NCBI GenBank assembly: GCA_951799425.1
Contig: OX637399.1
Coordinates: 17,352,501 to 17,416,500 of the forward strand
From: Ilex aquifolium
Taxonomy: Eukaryota > Streptophyta > Magnoliopsida > Aquifoliales > Aquifoliaceae
Direction of reading: 5' to 3'
Length of the DNA: 64,000 bases
Shown: positions 1 to 11,592 of the stretch, piece after piece
How positions within the stretch are numbered: the first letter of the stretch is position 1
Layout: each line of letters begins with the position of its first letter
Notes under the pieces: model-generated
What the model saw: only the letters and a program-made list of their open reading frames with translations
Told to the model about the DNA's origin: nothing
Databases searched by the model: none
Translations under genes and position numbers: made by a program

Positions 1-2253
1 CAAACCTATCCTATAGTTTTCGAAAAACCCTAAGGAGGCCCACTAAACCCTCAAGTTTCTCTAGTTCCTTTTGATTCTTGTTTTGATCTTTGACTTTCGA
101 AATGACTCCAACAAAGATTTTGCGTCCAAATCCCTCAGATGAAATCTCTGGGATTACTCCCCCAACCTGGGTTCTCTTTGTCTCCATGACTTCTATGGCC
201 GTGGCAAAGATGGAAAGGAAAATGTGAGGCCAAGGGACACCACAAGTCAAAGTCTTGTGAAGGAAGAATGAGGGATATGTGTTTTTATGTTGCATCAAAT
301 CAAGGGTATAGTGTATTATTGAATATTAAATTCATCTCAAGGGTAATTTTCTGAAAAATTAATCCTTTCGTCGCTCAATGCTTTACCCAAGGTCCCATAA
401 CAACCATAGAAAGCCCTATCCAATTTTTGGTGAAATGGTTAAGTGCACATGCTTTAATACCTATGAGATATGTCAATTGCATTATTTTTATGCCTCTTAA
501 CATTTGTTTCCTGGGATTATGCCAAGATCGTTCAATTTGATAGATGTATTCCATTGTTTCAAAATGAGTAAGTAAAATTTGCCTTGATTACATAAATATG
601 ATCCTCACACATATTTACGAGTGGCACAGTCATGAGAATCAGAGAATTACTTTTTTTTGAGAGTGCAAACCATGGTGAGTTTTGATGAAAACTCCGCCAA
701 AATAACGAGATTCGACAATGTAAAAGGAACCAAAGATCGTTCTACGATCAGATTTGAATGATAGACCTCGACCCGTTGTTTACGACAAACAAGAACCTTG
801 GTATATATGACATCAACCCGTTGATTTTATTGCGAAACAAGAACCTCGGTATAAGGGAGACGCCACAAACATTGGTGGAAATTGTGTTTGATAAGTCGCT
901 GGTGAATGCCACGGGAAATCCCAATTAGTTCGAATAGTTCTTCGAAGAACTGCAGAGAAAATACTGTCCAATTTCCTGAATAACAATCTGCTCTTTTCAT
1001 CAATTAAACGCCTATTCATAAGGCTGGCCATTACAAGGAAAATTCCTAAAGTCCTAATCTGCGGAGGAGACAAATCCTAATATGCTAAGGAAACAAATCC
1101 TAATCTGCTAAGGAAACAAATCCTAATAGGAGTTTATATTTTGACAGTCCGAACCCAAATAAGAATAACAAAAAACTAAAACTCTTACTTGCCTCAAAGG
1201 AGAAAAAGGAAAGTAAATGGCATGCAAGCCATACAATCAGACCCAAAAAATGAGTATCCTTAAACATGCCAATTTAAGCTTAGCCTTGACCAGATTTTCT
1301 AGAACTTGAATCATGTTGATGAGTCTTTGTTGCTCACGTGGATCATGCTCAACGGGCCTCCACAAATTTTCTTGAGCCCATGCCTCTTGAATCAATCCGT
1401 TGAGTATATCTTTAAACTTCCTTCCTCGTGCTCTCGTAAGTGGCCCAATAGGGACTTGAACTAGATCTCTTGAAGTTGTGCTATGATTTGCATCAAGTTT
1501 GGCGGTGAAACTAACTATGGACAGTTAATTGCAATATGAACCTTTCTTTCTGAATCCGTTTTGTTGTATGATCATACCACGCACGAGATTTGGATACCAA
1601 CATGACAGTCAATATTCTTGTATAGCCTTTGAGCCTGTAGTAAAGTTGTGGGTGGACTAAATCGAGTGGATATGGTATCTCTTCGAGTTCATGGTGATTA
1701 GGGGAAAATAATTTAAATGCTGGATAGACTAGTGGAAGTTTGTTGGTATGTTTTCTGGAAAAATTAGCGGGGCAACACTCGTCCACTAGGGGTAACCTAG
1801 GGGTTCAAAGGCTTCGTGACTAAGCTAAATAATTGCATTCATGTTGCCCATGAATATGTTGTGCAATTTTAATTTTTCTTTTAATTTTACGCTCCAATAG
1901 ATTTTTTAATATTCTTTAAATTCCTTAGCATTATATTTGTTACTTTATATCACAAATTGGATTGCGTATACTTAGAACTTGTCGCACGGTGGAATGTGAT
2001 TATGGACTTAAATTGGGTACACTTTGGGTTTTAGGACTTAGGGTTTTAATTAATTTGTTTTAATTAGTTTTGAAGAAGGAAAATAAAAATAAAAATAGGA
2101 AAAATTGTGGGAATTCTGAACTGCACTACCGCTAGGTCGTGTGCTGCTCCCAACCGGTACGTTCCTATTTTGCCAAAAAAATTAGAAGGGCTTATATCGG
2201 TAGCAGAGCATTTGGTTCTCTTTAATCCTTAAGACCCAATCCATCAAACATGT
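1..2253 (-). repeat. D tandem unit 1 (left edge cut by window)
   Basis: This is the first of six head-to-tail units of a non-autonomous LTR-type element; the anchor CCTATAGTTTT lies at 10, 2254, 4471, 21214, 28084 and 34215. On the minus strand it holds an LTR-like block at about 683-1271 (TGGCATG at its start, CATCA or a variant at its end, TATA-like box, 23-bp AGATTAGGATTTGTTTCCTT repeats). It also holds a short conserved ORF that begins METKRTQ in the better copies, and a terminal ORF with a TRARARKFK-type motif. The motif resembles the tail that follows integrase in many plant Ty3/gypsy polyproteins. No gag, RT or integrase domain is present. The unit is an old, broken fossil with no function of its own visible. 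The LTR limits are inferred from TG/CA ends and from comparison between units. Confidence 0.75.
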
Positions 2254-4470
2254 CCTATAGTTTTCGAAAAACCCTAAGGAGGCCCTCTAAACCCTCAAGT
2301 CTCTCAAGTTCCTCTTAATTCTTGCTTTGATCTTTGAATTTTGAAATGACTCCAAGAAAGTTTTCTCTGGGACTACTCCCCCAGCCTGGGTTCTCTTTGT
2401 CTCCGTGACTTCTATGACCGTGGCAAAGATGGAAATGAAAATGTGAGGCCAAGGGACACCTCAAGCCAAAGTCTTGTGAAGGAAGAATGAGGGATATGTG
2501 TTTTTATGTTGCATCAAATCAAGGGTTTAGTGTATTATTGAATATTAAATAAGTCTAAGGGATAAATTCTTCTGAAAAATTAATCCTTACGTTGCTCAAA
2601 GCTTTACCCAAGGTCCCATTACAACCATATAAAACCCTATTCGATTTTCGGTGGAATGATGTAGTGCACATGCTGTAATACCTATGAGATATGTCAATTG
2701 CATTAATTTTATGCCGCTGAACATTCTTTTCATGGGATTATGCCAAGATCGTTCCATTTGATAGATGTATTCCATTGTTTGGAAATTAGTGAGTAAAATT
2801 TGCCTTGATTACATAAATTCGATCCCCACACATATTTAAGAGTGGCACAGTCATGACAATCAGATAATTCATTTTTTTTTGTGCAAACCACGGTGATTTT
2901 TGATGTGGATTCCGCCAAAATAACGAGATCCGACAATGAAAAAGGAACCCAAGATCGTTCTACGATCAGATTTGAATGATAAACCTCGACCCCTTGTTTA
3001 CGACAACCAAGAATCTTGGTATATATGACCTTAACCCATTTTTTCTTGAGAAACAAGAACCTCGATATAAGGGAGACGCGACAAACGGTGGTGGAAATTC
3101 CGTTTGATAAGTTGCTGGTGAACGCCACGGGAAATCCTAATAAGTTCAAATAGTTCTTCAAAGAACCACAAAGAAAATACTCTCCAATTTGCTGAATAAT
3201 GATTTTCTATTTTCATTGATTAAACGCCTATTTATAAGACTGGCCATTACAAGGAAAATTCCAAAAATCCTAATCTGCTAAGTAGACAAATCTTAATCTC
3301 CTAAGAAAACAAATCCTAATCTACTAAGGAAACAAATCCAAATAGGAGTTTATATTTTGACAATCCATACCCAAATAGCAATAACTAAAAACTAAAACTC
3401 ATACTTCCCTAAAAGAAGAAAAAGGAAAGTAAATGGCATGCAAGCCTTCCAATCAGACCCAAAAAAAGTGTATTCTTCAACATGCCAATTTAAGCTTAGC
3501 CTTGACCGGATTCTTCTAGAACTTGAATCATGTTGATGAGTCTTTGTTGCTCACGTGGATAATGCTCAGTGGGCCACCACGAATTTGCTTGAGTCCATCC
3601 CTCTTGAATCAGTCCGTTGAGAACATCTTTAAACTTCCTTGCTCGTGCTCTCGTAACTGGCCCAATTGAGACTTGAACTTGATCCCTTGAAGTTGTGCTA
3701 TGATTTACATCAAGTTTGGCATTGAAACTAACTATGATGACAGTTAATTGCAATATGAACCTTACTTTACGAATCCTTTTAGTTGCATGATCGTACCACG
3801 CACAAGTTTTGGGCACCAACATGACTGTCACTATTCTTGTATAGCCTTTGAGCTTGTAGCAAAGCTATGGATGGACTAAATCGAGTGTATATGGTATGTC
3901 TTCGAGTTCATGGTGATTAGGGGAAAATAATTTAAATTTTCGTTATGCTAGTGGAAGTTTGTTGGTATCTTATCTAGAAAAATTAGCGGGACAACACTCG
4001 TCCACTAGCGGTAACCTAAGGGTTCAAAGGTTTAGTGACTAAGCTAAATAATTGCATTCATGTTGCCCACGAATGTGTTGTGCAATTTTAATTTTTCTTT
4101 TAATTTTACGCTCCAATAGATTGTTTAATATTCTTTAAAATCCTTAGCATTATTTTTGGTTACTTTGTATCACAAATTGGATTGTGTATACATAGAACTT
4201 GTCGCACTGTGGAATGTGATTAAGGACTTAAATTGGGTACACTTTGGGTTTTAGGACTTAGGGTTTTAATTAATTTGTTTTAAATATTTGAAGAAGAAAA
4301 ATAATAAAAAAATAGGAAAAATTATGGGAATTCTGAATTGGGCTACCGCTAGGTTGTCTACTGCTCCCTACCAGTACGTTCCTATTCTGTCAAACAAATT
4401 AAAAGGGTTTCTATCGGTAGCAGAGCATTTGGTTCTCTTTAATCCTTAAGACCCAATCCATCAAACATGT
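2254..4470 (-). repeat. D tandem unit 2
   Basis: This uninterrupted unit of 2217 bp is the best reference for the family. The LTR-like block is at about 2901-3487 on the minus strand. The terminal ORF region at 3496-3831 (minus) is the longest open copy and includes MTVMLVPK and GPVTRARARKFK. Unit 1 and unit 3 abut it directly with the same junctions. Reading the plus strand of 3900-4470 gives sequence like the 3' untranslated part of Athila elements (ACTCGTCCACTAG, then CCTAAGGGTTCAAAGG), so the unit looks chimeric. Confidence 0.75.
3496..3831 (-). pseudogene. D-unit terminal ORF, gypsy polyprotein tail-like fragment
   Basis: This region of 111 codons is open in this copy. It has the motif GPVTRARARKFKDVLNGLIQ near its C-terminal half and ends EESGQG just before the LTR-like block. 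In many plant Ty3/gypsy polyproteins a similar G-P-x-T-R-x-R-A-x-K stretch follows the integrase (recalled family knowledge). Other D units keep the same region in varied condition, for example 35430-35675. No catalytic domain precedes it, so it is treated as a fossil remnant. The N-terminal part (MTVMLVPKTCAWYDH) is not recognised. Confidence 0.45.
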
Positions 4471-5794
4471 CCTATAGTTTTTGAAAAACCCTAAGGAGGC
4501 CCTCAAAACCCTCAAGTCTCTCTAGTTCCTCTTGATTCTTGTTGTGATCTTTGACTTTCGAAATGACTCCAAGAAAGATTTTACGTCCAACTCCCCCTGA
4601 TGAAATCTCTGGGACTACTCCCCCAGCCTGGGTTCTCTTTGTCTCCATGACTTCTATGACCGTGGCAAAGATGGAAAGGAATGTGAGGCCCAGGGACACC
4701 TCAAGCCAAAATCTTGTGAAGGAACAATGAGGGATATGTGTTTTTATGTTGCATCAAATCAAGGGTTTAATGTATTATTGAATATTAAATTCCTCTAAGG
4801 GATAACTTCTTCTGAAAAATTAATCCTTTCGTTGCTCAAATCATTACCCAAGGTCCCATTACAACCATAGAAAGCCCTATTCAATTTTCGGTGGAATGGT
4901 TGAGTACAAATGCATTAATACCTATGAGCTATGAGATATGTCAATTGCATTATTTTTATGCCGCATAGCATTCGTTTCATGGGATTATGCCAACATCGTT
5001 CCATTTGATACATGTATTCCACTGTTTGGAAATGAGTGAGTTAAATTTGCCTTGATTACATAAATTCGATCCACACACATATTTACGAGTGGCACAGTCA
5101 TGAAAATCAGAGAATTCCTTTTTTTTTTTAGTGTGGAAAGCATGGTGAGTTTTGATGTGGATTCCGCCAAAATAACGAGATCCGACAACGAAAAAGGAAC
5201 CCAAGATCATTTTACGATCAGATTTGAATGATAGACCTCGACCCGTTGTTTACGACAAACAAGAACCTTGGTATATTGTAACACCCCGCATTTTCTTTTA
5301 TATATATGTATATAGATATATAGTAAATAAATGATGTAAAAATTTGGATATGTGTAATGATGTAAGAATGAACTATATAGGTTGTAATAGTAGGAGAAAT
5401 GCTAGAGATGCATATTAATTGGGAAGTTTGAGTTTCAAAGACTTTTAAACTTGGAAAGGGTGATTAGATGAATTTCTAAATGTTTTTAGGTCAAAATAAG
5501 GTGTCCATTGAATCCGGAAGGTCGAACAACCTTGGGAGAGGTAATATGAGGTGTATTGGAAGTCAGGAAGATTTTCGGAATGAAAGCACATTTAAGAGAA
5601 AATTTGGGTAGAAGGGACTTTGGACACTTCCTAGTATTTTGATCATAACTCTTTATCCTAATGTCCAATTGATCCAAAATTTTGACAGTAGATAGTAGAC
5701 ATCTAGGGCTACAAAAGTGTATTTCACGAAAAATTTCCAAATCAATCTCTAACTAGGCCAAAACTTCACTGGAAGTTTCAGCAAAAATAGGAAT

Positions 5795-5926
5795 TCCGTT
5801 CGAACGTGAAATGACGTTCGAACGTGAATAACGTTCGAACGTAAGTGCGTTCCAGTACTCTTCTCTGATGGAAAAACAAAAGTATTGGGAGCAACGACCG
5901 TTCGAACGCCAATGACGTTCGAACGT
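5795..5926. promoter_or_regulatory. Palindrome cluster ACGTTCGAACGT in LTR B1
   Basis: Five copies of CGTTCGAACG, most extended to ACGTTCGAACGT, are separated by short spacers and end about 50 bp before the TATA box at 5979. The position in the U3 promoter suggests protein binding or hairpin formation (inference). Related clusters with other palindromes occupy the same place in B2, B3, B4, F and G. Confidence 0.6.
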
Positions 5927-6559
5927 GAGTTACGAATTATGAACTTCAGAATCGCACACATGAGGCCATTTCTTCCACTATAAATACATAAGGATGCATC
6001 TCTTTGCATCATTTCAACATTTCTAACCCTAGGAAGACTTAGAGAGGAGAAAAGAAGGGGAAAACACAAGAAATCAAGGGAGGATTTGCCTATTGAAGAA
6101 GATCCAATCTTCATCTTCTTCACTCAAAACTAAAGAAGCAAGGTAGGGGTTTTCTCTCACTCACTTACATTGAGACTAGGGTATTTATATATGTATGTTT
6201 TGGCTATCAATGGTATATATATATGCTATGGAATCATCCTCTCTTAGGCTTTTTGGCAAAGATTACATGTTTTGAACAAAGTTAGGGTTTAATACCCATG
6301 AAGTCTCTTCTCTAGTTTTAAAACCCTCATTTTTAGAGGGTGATGTATTTCCTTCTTAAATGCTTTCTTTATTATGGATTTTCAAAACCTTAGTGCTTTG
6401 TGTTGGGTAGAAAAATGATGTTATTGTGATCTCATGTATTTTTCTTTGTTGGTTGTGGAATTATCACATGATATATTTTGAGGGATTTTTGGATAGATGA
6501 TTGTAAATTGAAATCAATATTGGAATTGTAAGCATTGGTTGAGTTGTTTGTGATGCACA

Positions 6560-7115
6560 TGAGTGAGAGGTTCCTTGTAAGGATGCTCACCCCTTCCCAA
6601 GAGGTTCCTCGTAAGGATGCTTGGGAAGCAAAGATGATCTAACGGGGGTGGAGGTTGCCCTAAAGTATGCCACCTACCGAAAGAATGGGGGGTGGAGGTT
6701 GCCCTAAAGTATGCCACCTACCAAAAGAAGTGTGAGAGGTTCCTTGTAAGGATGCTCACCCCTTCCCAAGAGGTTCCTTGTAAGGATGCTTGGGAAGCAA
6801 AGATGATCTAACGGGGGTGGAGGTTGCCCTAAAGTATGCCACCTACCAAAAGAAGTGTGAGAGGTTCCTTGTAAGGATGCTCACCCCTTCCCAAGAGGTT
6901 CCTTGTAAAGATGTTTGGGAAGCAAAGATGATCTAACGGGGGTGGAGGTTGCCCTAAAGTATGTCACCTACCGAAAGAATGGGGGTGGAGGTTACCCTAA
7001 AGTATGCCACCTACCGAAAGAACGGGGGTGGAGGTTGCCCTAAAGTATGCCACCTACCGAAAGAATGGGGGGTGGAGGTTGCCCTAAAGTATGCCACCTA
7101 CCGAAAGAATTGTTG
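6560..7115. repeat. Compound minisatellite in LTR B1
   Basis: Three copies of a unit of about 127-167 bp contain GAGGTTCCTTGTAAGGATGC, followed by four to five copies of a 43-bp unit built on GGGGTGGAGGTTGCCCTAAA. The 43-bp unit also occurs inside the first long copy, so the array grew by unequal exchange at two scales. Two copies of the short unit appear, reversed, in LTR B3 at about 31709-31790. The ORF across 6961-7179 is a by-product of the repeat. Confidence 0.85.
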
Positions 7116-9006
7116 GAAATGGTTTATGGCAATTAATGGTGATTATTTGTATGTGGTACTCTTTTATTCATTTAAGTAATGTTTTTACATAAACTTGAGA
7201 TCCTTTTCAAATGTCACTGCTTTATTTCAAATTTTGTATCTATGTTATGTTAAAAATGCGACCGACCGTTTTAAATGCTTTTCTAAACCTTGTTTGGGTT
7301 TGAGAGAATGTTTCTACAGAGCTTTGTGCTCACCCCCTACCGCTAACATTTTTCAGATTACCCGCTTGAGGAGGACGTAAGGGTCGAGGAGCCCGCTACT
7401 TGGGAAACTCCACTTGACGGGAGTGTGGATCCCGAGGTGGACGCATAGAGCGACCTCCTTCCCTTTTGTACTAGACTAGAACATTCTTTTGGAACATTGT
7501 GTAGTCTAGTTTCTTTTGTTTATTCCGCTGTGCAACTTTAATTAATTTTTGAGATGTAAATGCCATAGCTTGGCTTATTCTTTTGGGATGATCTTGTAAA
7601 TTCTATGGATGATGAATGGAAAATTTTTCTTATTGATGGAATTATATTAGTGCTCTCATGATATGAATGTTTTAGAATGTAATTGCCGTCCAGGGTGTGT
7701 TTTGAGGTGTTACATATATATGACCTCAACCCGTTGTTTATTGTGAAACAAGAGCCTCGGTATAAGGGAGACGTGAAAAATGGTGGCGGAAATTCCGTAT
7801 GATAAGTTACTGGTAAACGCCACGGGAAATCCCGATAAGTTCGAATAGTTCTTCAAAGAACCGCAGAGAAAATACTCTCCAATTTGCTGAATAATTATCT
7901 ACTATTTTCATTGATTAAATGCCTATTTAGAAGGCTGGCCATTGCAAGGAAAATTCCTAAATTCCTAATCTGCTAAGGAGACAAATCATAATCTGCTAAG
8001 GAAGCAAATCCTAATAGCAGTTTATATTTTGACAATCCAAACCCAAATAGCAATAACTAAAAACTAAAACTCTTACTTGCCTAAAAGAAGAAAAAGGAAA
8101 GTAAATGGCATGCAAGCCATGCAAGCCTTCCAATCATACCCAAAAAAGGAGTATTCTTAAACATGCCAATTTAAGCTTAGCCTTGACCAGATTCTTCTAG
8201 AACTTGAATCATGTTGATGAGTCTTTGTTGCTGATTCAATTAATAAGATGCTGATGGAAACACAAATTTCAAAGATGTGAAAGATAATGGAATTGGGTTT
8301 CTATCAAGACAATGATCCATATGGAACCTTGCATTATTGTATTTTGATTCTTATTTTAAGTAATTTGCTAGTATTAGTATTTTATATGTCCTTTTAATAT
8401 TTTTTTAGAGTTAGGGGTATTTTTGTAATTTCTAAAATTTCTGGAATAGGTCATATTTTTTTAATATGACAAATATATAAACTCCTACTAGGATTTGTTT
8501 CCTTAGTAGATTAGAATTTGTTTCCTTAGTAGATTAGAATTTGTTTCCTTAGTATATTAGGATTTTAGGAATTTTTATTTTTTTTTGTAATGGCCAGCCT
8601 ATAAATCGGCGTTCAATCTGTAAAACCCGAGAAAATTTCAACCTTTGTGAAAAAGGGCAAAACGGTAAATTGCCACTACAGTACAGGTTGTAAACCTGAA
8701 TTTTTCTAGAACTCGGATGACGAAACGGACCTCACCGTTGGATTCGTCTCGCGAAATCTAGTTACCACGTCAAATTTCGTGGAATTCCGAGATAGTCGGA
8801 TTTTTCGCGTTTTACGAGACGAACGGGCCCCGGGTGACCCTGTACACGAAATTTTTATAAAGTTTCCAAATTTGGGGAAATATTAGAGACAAGTGAAATA
8901 AAAATATTTTAAACTTAAATCGGGACGAAATTTAATCGTTTCGGGGTTAAAACGGACCCGGAAAAGAGAGGCCGTGTGGCGCGTTGTGGGCCAAGTGTTC
9001 CAAGGG

Positions 9007-9014
9007 TATATAAA
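9007..9014 (+). promoter_or_regulatory. TATA box of LTR A
   Basis: TATATAAA lies 388 bp into the LTR and is followed by a purine-rich run, the usual layout of a pol II retrotransposon promoter. The same box is at 16662-16669 in the 3' LTR. Confidence 0.7.
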
Positions 9015-10607
9015 GGGGGGAAAATCAGATTTTTCCCCCATTCTTCTTGCCGTTCAGCCGATAGAAAAGAGGAGAGGGAGAGAGCTTGAAAATCTTCACT
9101 TCTCTCTACGATCTAGAAGGCTACGAAGCTCGGATCCATTCAATCCAAGAATTAAAGTCGCTCTACTCATCGAGGGCTACGCGGCTATACCAAAAAGCAC
9201 AAGTTTTACCGAAGGTCAAGGTACGGGATTTTCGGGAAGTGAGGGTTTTTGCTTGAATCGGGTCTTGGAATTTCCCTTGGTCGTTCCTCACGCTTCAAGA
9301 GGTAGGGTTTCTTCCTACTAAGGTTTATTCCAAGCCTATAATGTTTTTATGGAATGGGTAGGATGATAGCCTATGTGTCTCTTGCCTATTGTTGTGAAAT
9401 TGGGTGAATTGGGTATTGAAATGGGTAAAGGAAATCCTAACTTGGATGAATATTTAGAAGTTACTAATTGTGATTTCTATGAATTGGATATGTGAAATGA
9501 ACCCAATGTAAATTCATGTGTTATATGAAATTGTGGGCGTGTTATGTGTTTATATATATGCCATGAAATTTTAGTATGTTGATAACATGCTTGGAATTTG
9601 TATTATGGGAATTATATGCTTTTGATATGATTTTGCCATGGAATATGAGAAATGTGTTGAGAATGTTCATATGTCACTCATATCATATCGAACATTGTAT
9701 TGGTGTTGCAATGGAGCACCACATTTCATATGCACGGGAACATCGCATTTTAGGAGGTGTGTGTGCATGGTTATTTGTCTTCACCACACATGGTGGATGA
9801 CGAGTGAGCTCGGGTAATATGGGTCGATGACCTAGACGAGTTGAATGGTTTATATGTTGATAGGGTTGGGGTAGTAAGAAGGGCTAGAAAATCCCTCGGG
9901 TGAGAGACCCGGTGATTGGATACGCACTCCGTTGGTATAAGAGCCCATAAAGTGTGTCGGTGTACGCGGAACCGTTGGTGGAAGTCCATGAATTCCGTGT
10001 AGGTTGGGTGACCTTTGGTGTGAGTCCATGAACATCCACCCCTTACAAAGACCCTAGAATGAAATGTCATTTGATGTGGAACATAAATGACGGATTGGTA
10101 CACATTGGCACTTGCATGTGTAGAGGAGCCGGGAAGGGCTCGGTTGATGTGCATGAGTGAGTCTCACCTCATTTCATAGCATGACATTACACGTTTCAAC
10201 ATGGAATATATTCTTGTTGTGGATTGTTGATTGATAGCATGTGACATTTCATATGCATTTAGGTTGGGGAGTAGCCTCTCTAGGAGATACCCTATTGAGC
10301 GTGGCTCACCCTTTATGGGAAAAACATTTCAGGTGTGGGTTTTGCTCCGGCGGATGGCTCATTTGGAGAGCATCAAGCATGAAGGGGGCCGGCTTGTGGC
10401 CTTAGTTTAAGTTTTGTAAAACCTTTAACAAAATTCCATTTTGATGTATATATATTATGGAATGAATTGTAATAGAGATTGTATGAGTTGGGTATTATAT
10501 GGAAAAATCTCATTAAACATGTATTGAATGAGTTTGGGGTGTATGGGGTAGCTTTAAGGATGGTTTGGAGGGGAAAGAAATCCATTTTTATGCTCACAGT
10601 CTGAAAA

Positions 10608-10999
10608 CCTACCGGAAGGTGTGTGTCGGCCTTCCGGAAGGTTTTGCTAAAAACCCCAGCTTGCCTTGCTCACGGCTAATACCTTCCGGAAGGTTTTGCC
10701 CACTGGAATGAACCTTCCGGAAGATTTTAGCTACTGGAGTAAAACCTACCGGAAGGACTTGTCTACTGGAGTGGACCTTCCGGAAGGTTTTGCCTTGGGT
10801 TTCTTTTTGACTGCCGAGTTCTTCCGGAAGGTTTTGTTTTCTGGAATGAACCTTCCGGAAGGTTTTGGCTACTGGAATGGACCTTCCGGAAGGTTTTTGC
10901 TACTGATGTCGACCTTCCGGAAGTTCTTGAAATTGATCCTTTTCATGTAACAGTTCCTTCAGCGACCTTCCGGTAGGTGTATATCGACCTTCCGGAAGG
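10608..10999. promoter_or_regulatory. 12-copy palindrome array CCTTCCGGAAGG, 5' LTR A
   Basis: About twelve copies of the 12-bp palindrome CCTTCCGGAAGG, or one-base variants, are spaced 20-45 bp apart. The spacers often read GCTACTGGAATG or similar. The array ends about 240 bp before the PBS. Its copy in the 3' LTR is at 18263-18654. Confidence 0.85.
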
Positions 11000-11239
11000 T
11001 TTTTCCAAAAACTTGAAATTTTCAAAATGCTTAGCCATGCTTTTGGGCTTTGTTTTCTTTGGTTTCTATGACATAAATGGACATAAATGGAGGTATAATT
11101 GACCTTGTGGATGGTAAATCTGATTAAAAGCATGTGAGTGACGTGGTGTCGGGTTATACGACTATCACGAGTATTTCCGCGGGTTGACGGATGGTCAACG
11201 GTTAATAAAGGACCCCCGGAAAATTGGGGCGTCACAGCT

Positions 11240-11252
11240 TGGTATCAGAGCC
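11240..11252 (+). other. Primer binding site of element A
   Basis: TGGTATCAGAGCC begins 3 bp after the LTR end and matches the 3' end of plant initiator Met tRNA, the usual primer of chromoviruses. About 340 bp of untranslated leader follow before the gag ATG at 11593. Confidence 0.9.
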
Positions 11253-11592
11253 TAGGTATGCGATTTACCTAGGGCTTGATGGGGCATGGGTTTAGACCAT
11301 TGCATTCATTGTACATTACATGTTATGTGCTTAAATTGATGCATGTTATGTGATATGTGGTATGTGTATTATATGCATGGTAAAATGTGTATGGAAATGG
11401 ACACACTAGGGTTAGAGAACTTAACCTTGGGAGTGGGAAAGCAAATGAACGAGAAGGTTCAAAGCGAAAGGGTCCACTATTGGAGGCATACGCTCTACTA
11501 GTGAGACAATGAGAAAGATTTGAGCGTTTTAACTTTGATCCCTATCTAGGGATACTAAGTTGTTGTGCCATTGCCATTTGACTTGTGTGTAG

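Larger units (their letters stand above)
5277..7714 (+). mobile_element. B1, solo LTR of a Ty3/gypsy-like element
   Basis: The element is 2438 bp, begins TGTAACACCCCGCAT, ends GGTGTTACA and is flanked by the perfect 5-bp TSD TATAT (5272-5276 and 7715-7719). No internal region, PBS or gag-pol is present, so it is a solo LTR left by LTR-LTR recombination. A TATA box TATAAATA lies at 5979, directly after a palindrome cluster (5795-5926). Candidate splice sites AG|GTAGGG (intron from 6143) and TTTTTCAG (to 7356) frame most of its second half. Assignment to chromovirus-type gypsy rests on LTR ends and size only. Confidence 0.85.
8619..11236 (+). repeat. Element A 5' LTR
   Basis: This LTR starts TGTAAAACCCGAG and ends GGGGCGTCACA. 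It contains a TATA box at 9007-9014, a candidate leader intron 9302-10332 (AG|GTAGGG to ACATTTCAG) and a 12-copy palindrome array at 10608-10999. It is equal in length to the 3' LTR. ORFs read inside it on either strand occur identically in both LTRs and match no family I know. Confidence 0.95.

Noticed and set aside
2730-3161. ORF of 143 codons, recurring at 39347-39781 and 43452-43868
   Set aside because: It crosses the D LTR-like block including the leader downstream of the TATA box. It follows the repeat and not a known protein family.
6961-7179. ORF of 72 codons with repeated ATYRKN-like peptide
   Set aside because: It is produced by the 43-bp minisatellite of LTR B1 and has no counterpart in the other B copies.
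9771-10154. Antisense ORF of 127 codons in LTR A, repeated at 17426-17809
   Set aside because: It is identical only because the LTRs are identical. It has no known domain, and the candidate intron covers most of it.
10608-10999. Regularly spaced repeats as a CRISPR-like array
   Set aside because: The repeats are 12-bp palindromes with similar, short spacers inside a plant LTR; there are no cas genes and no unique spacers.
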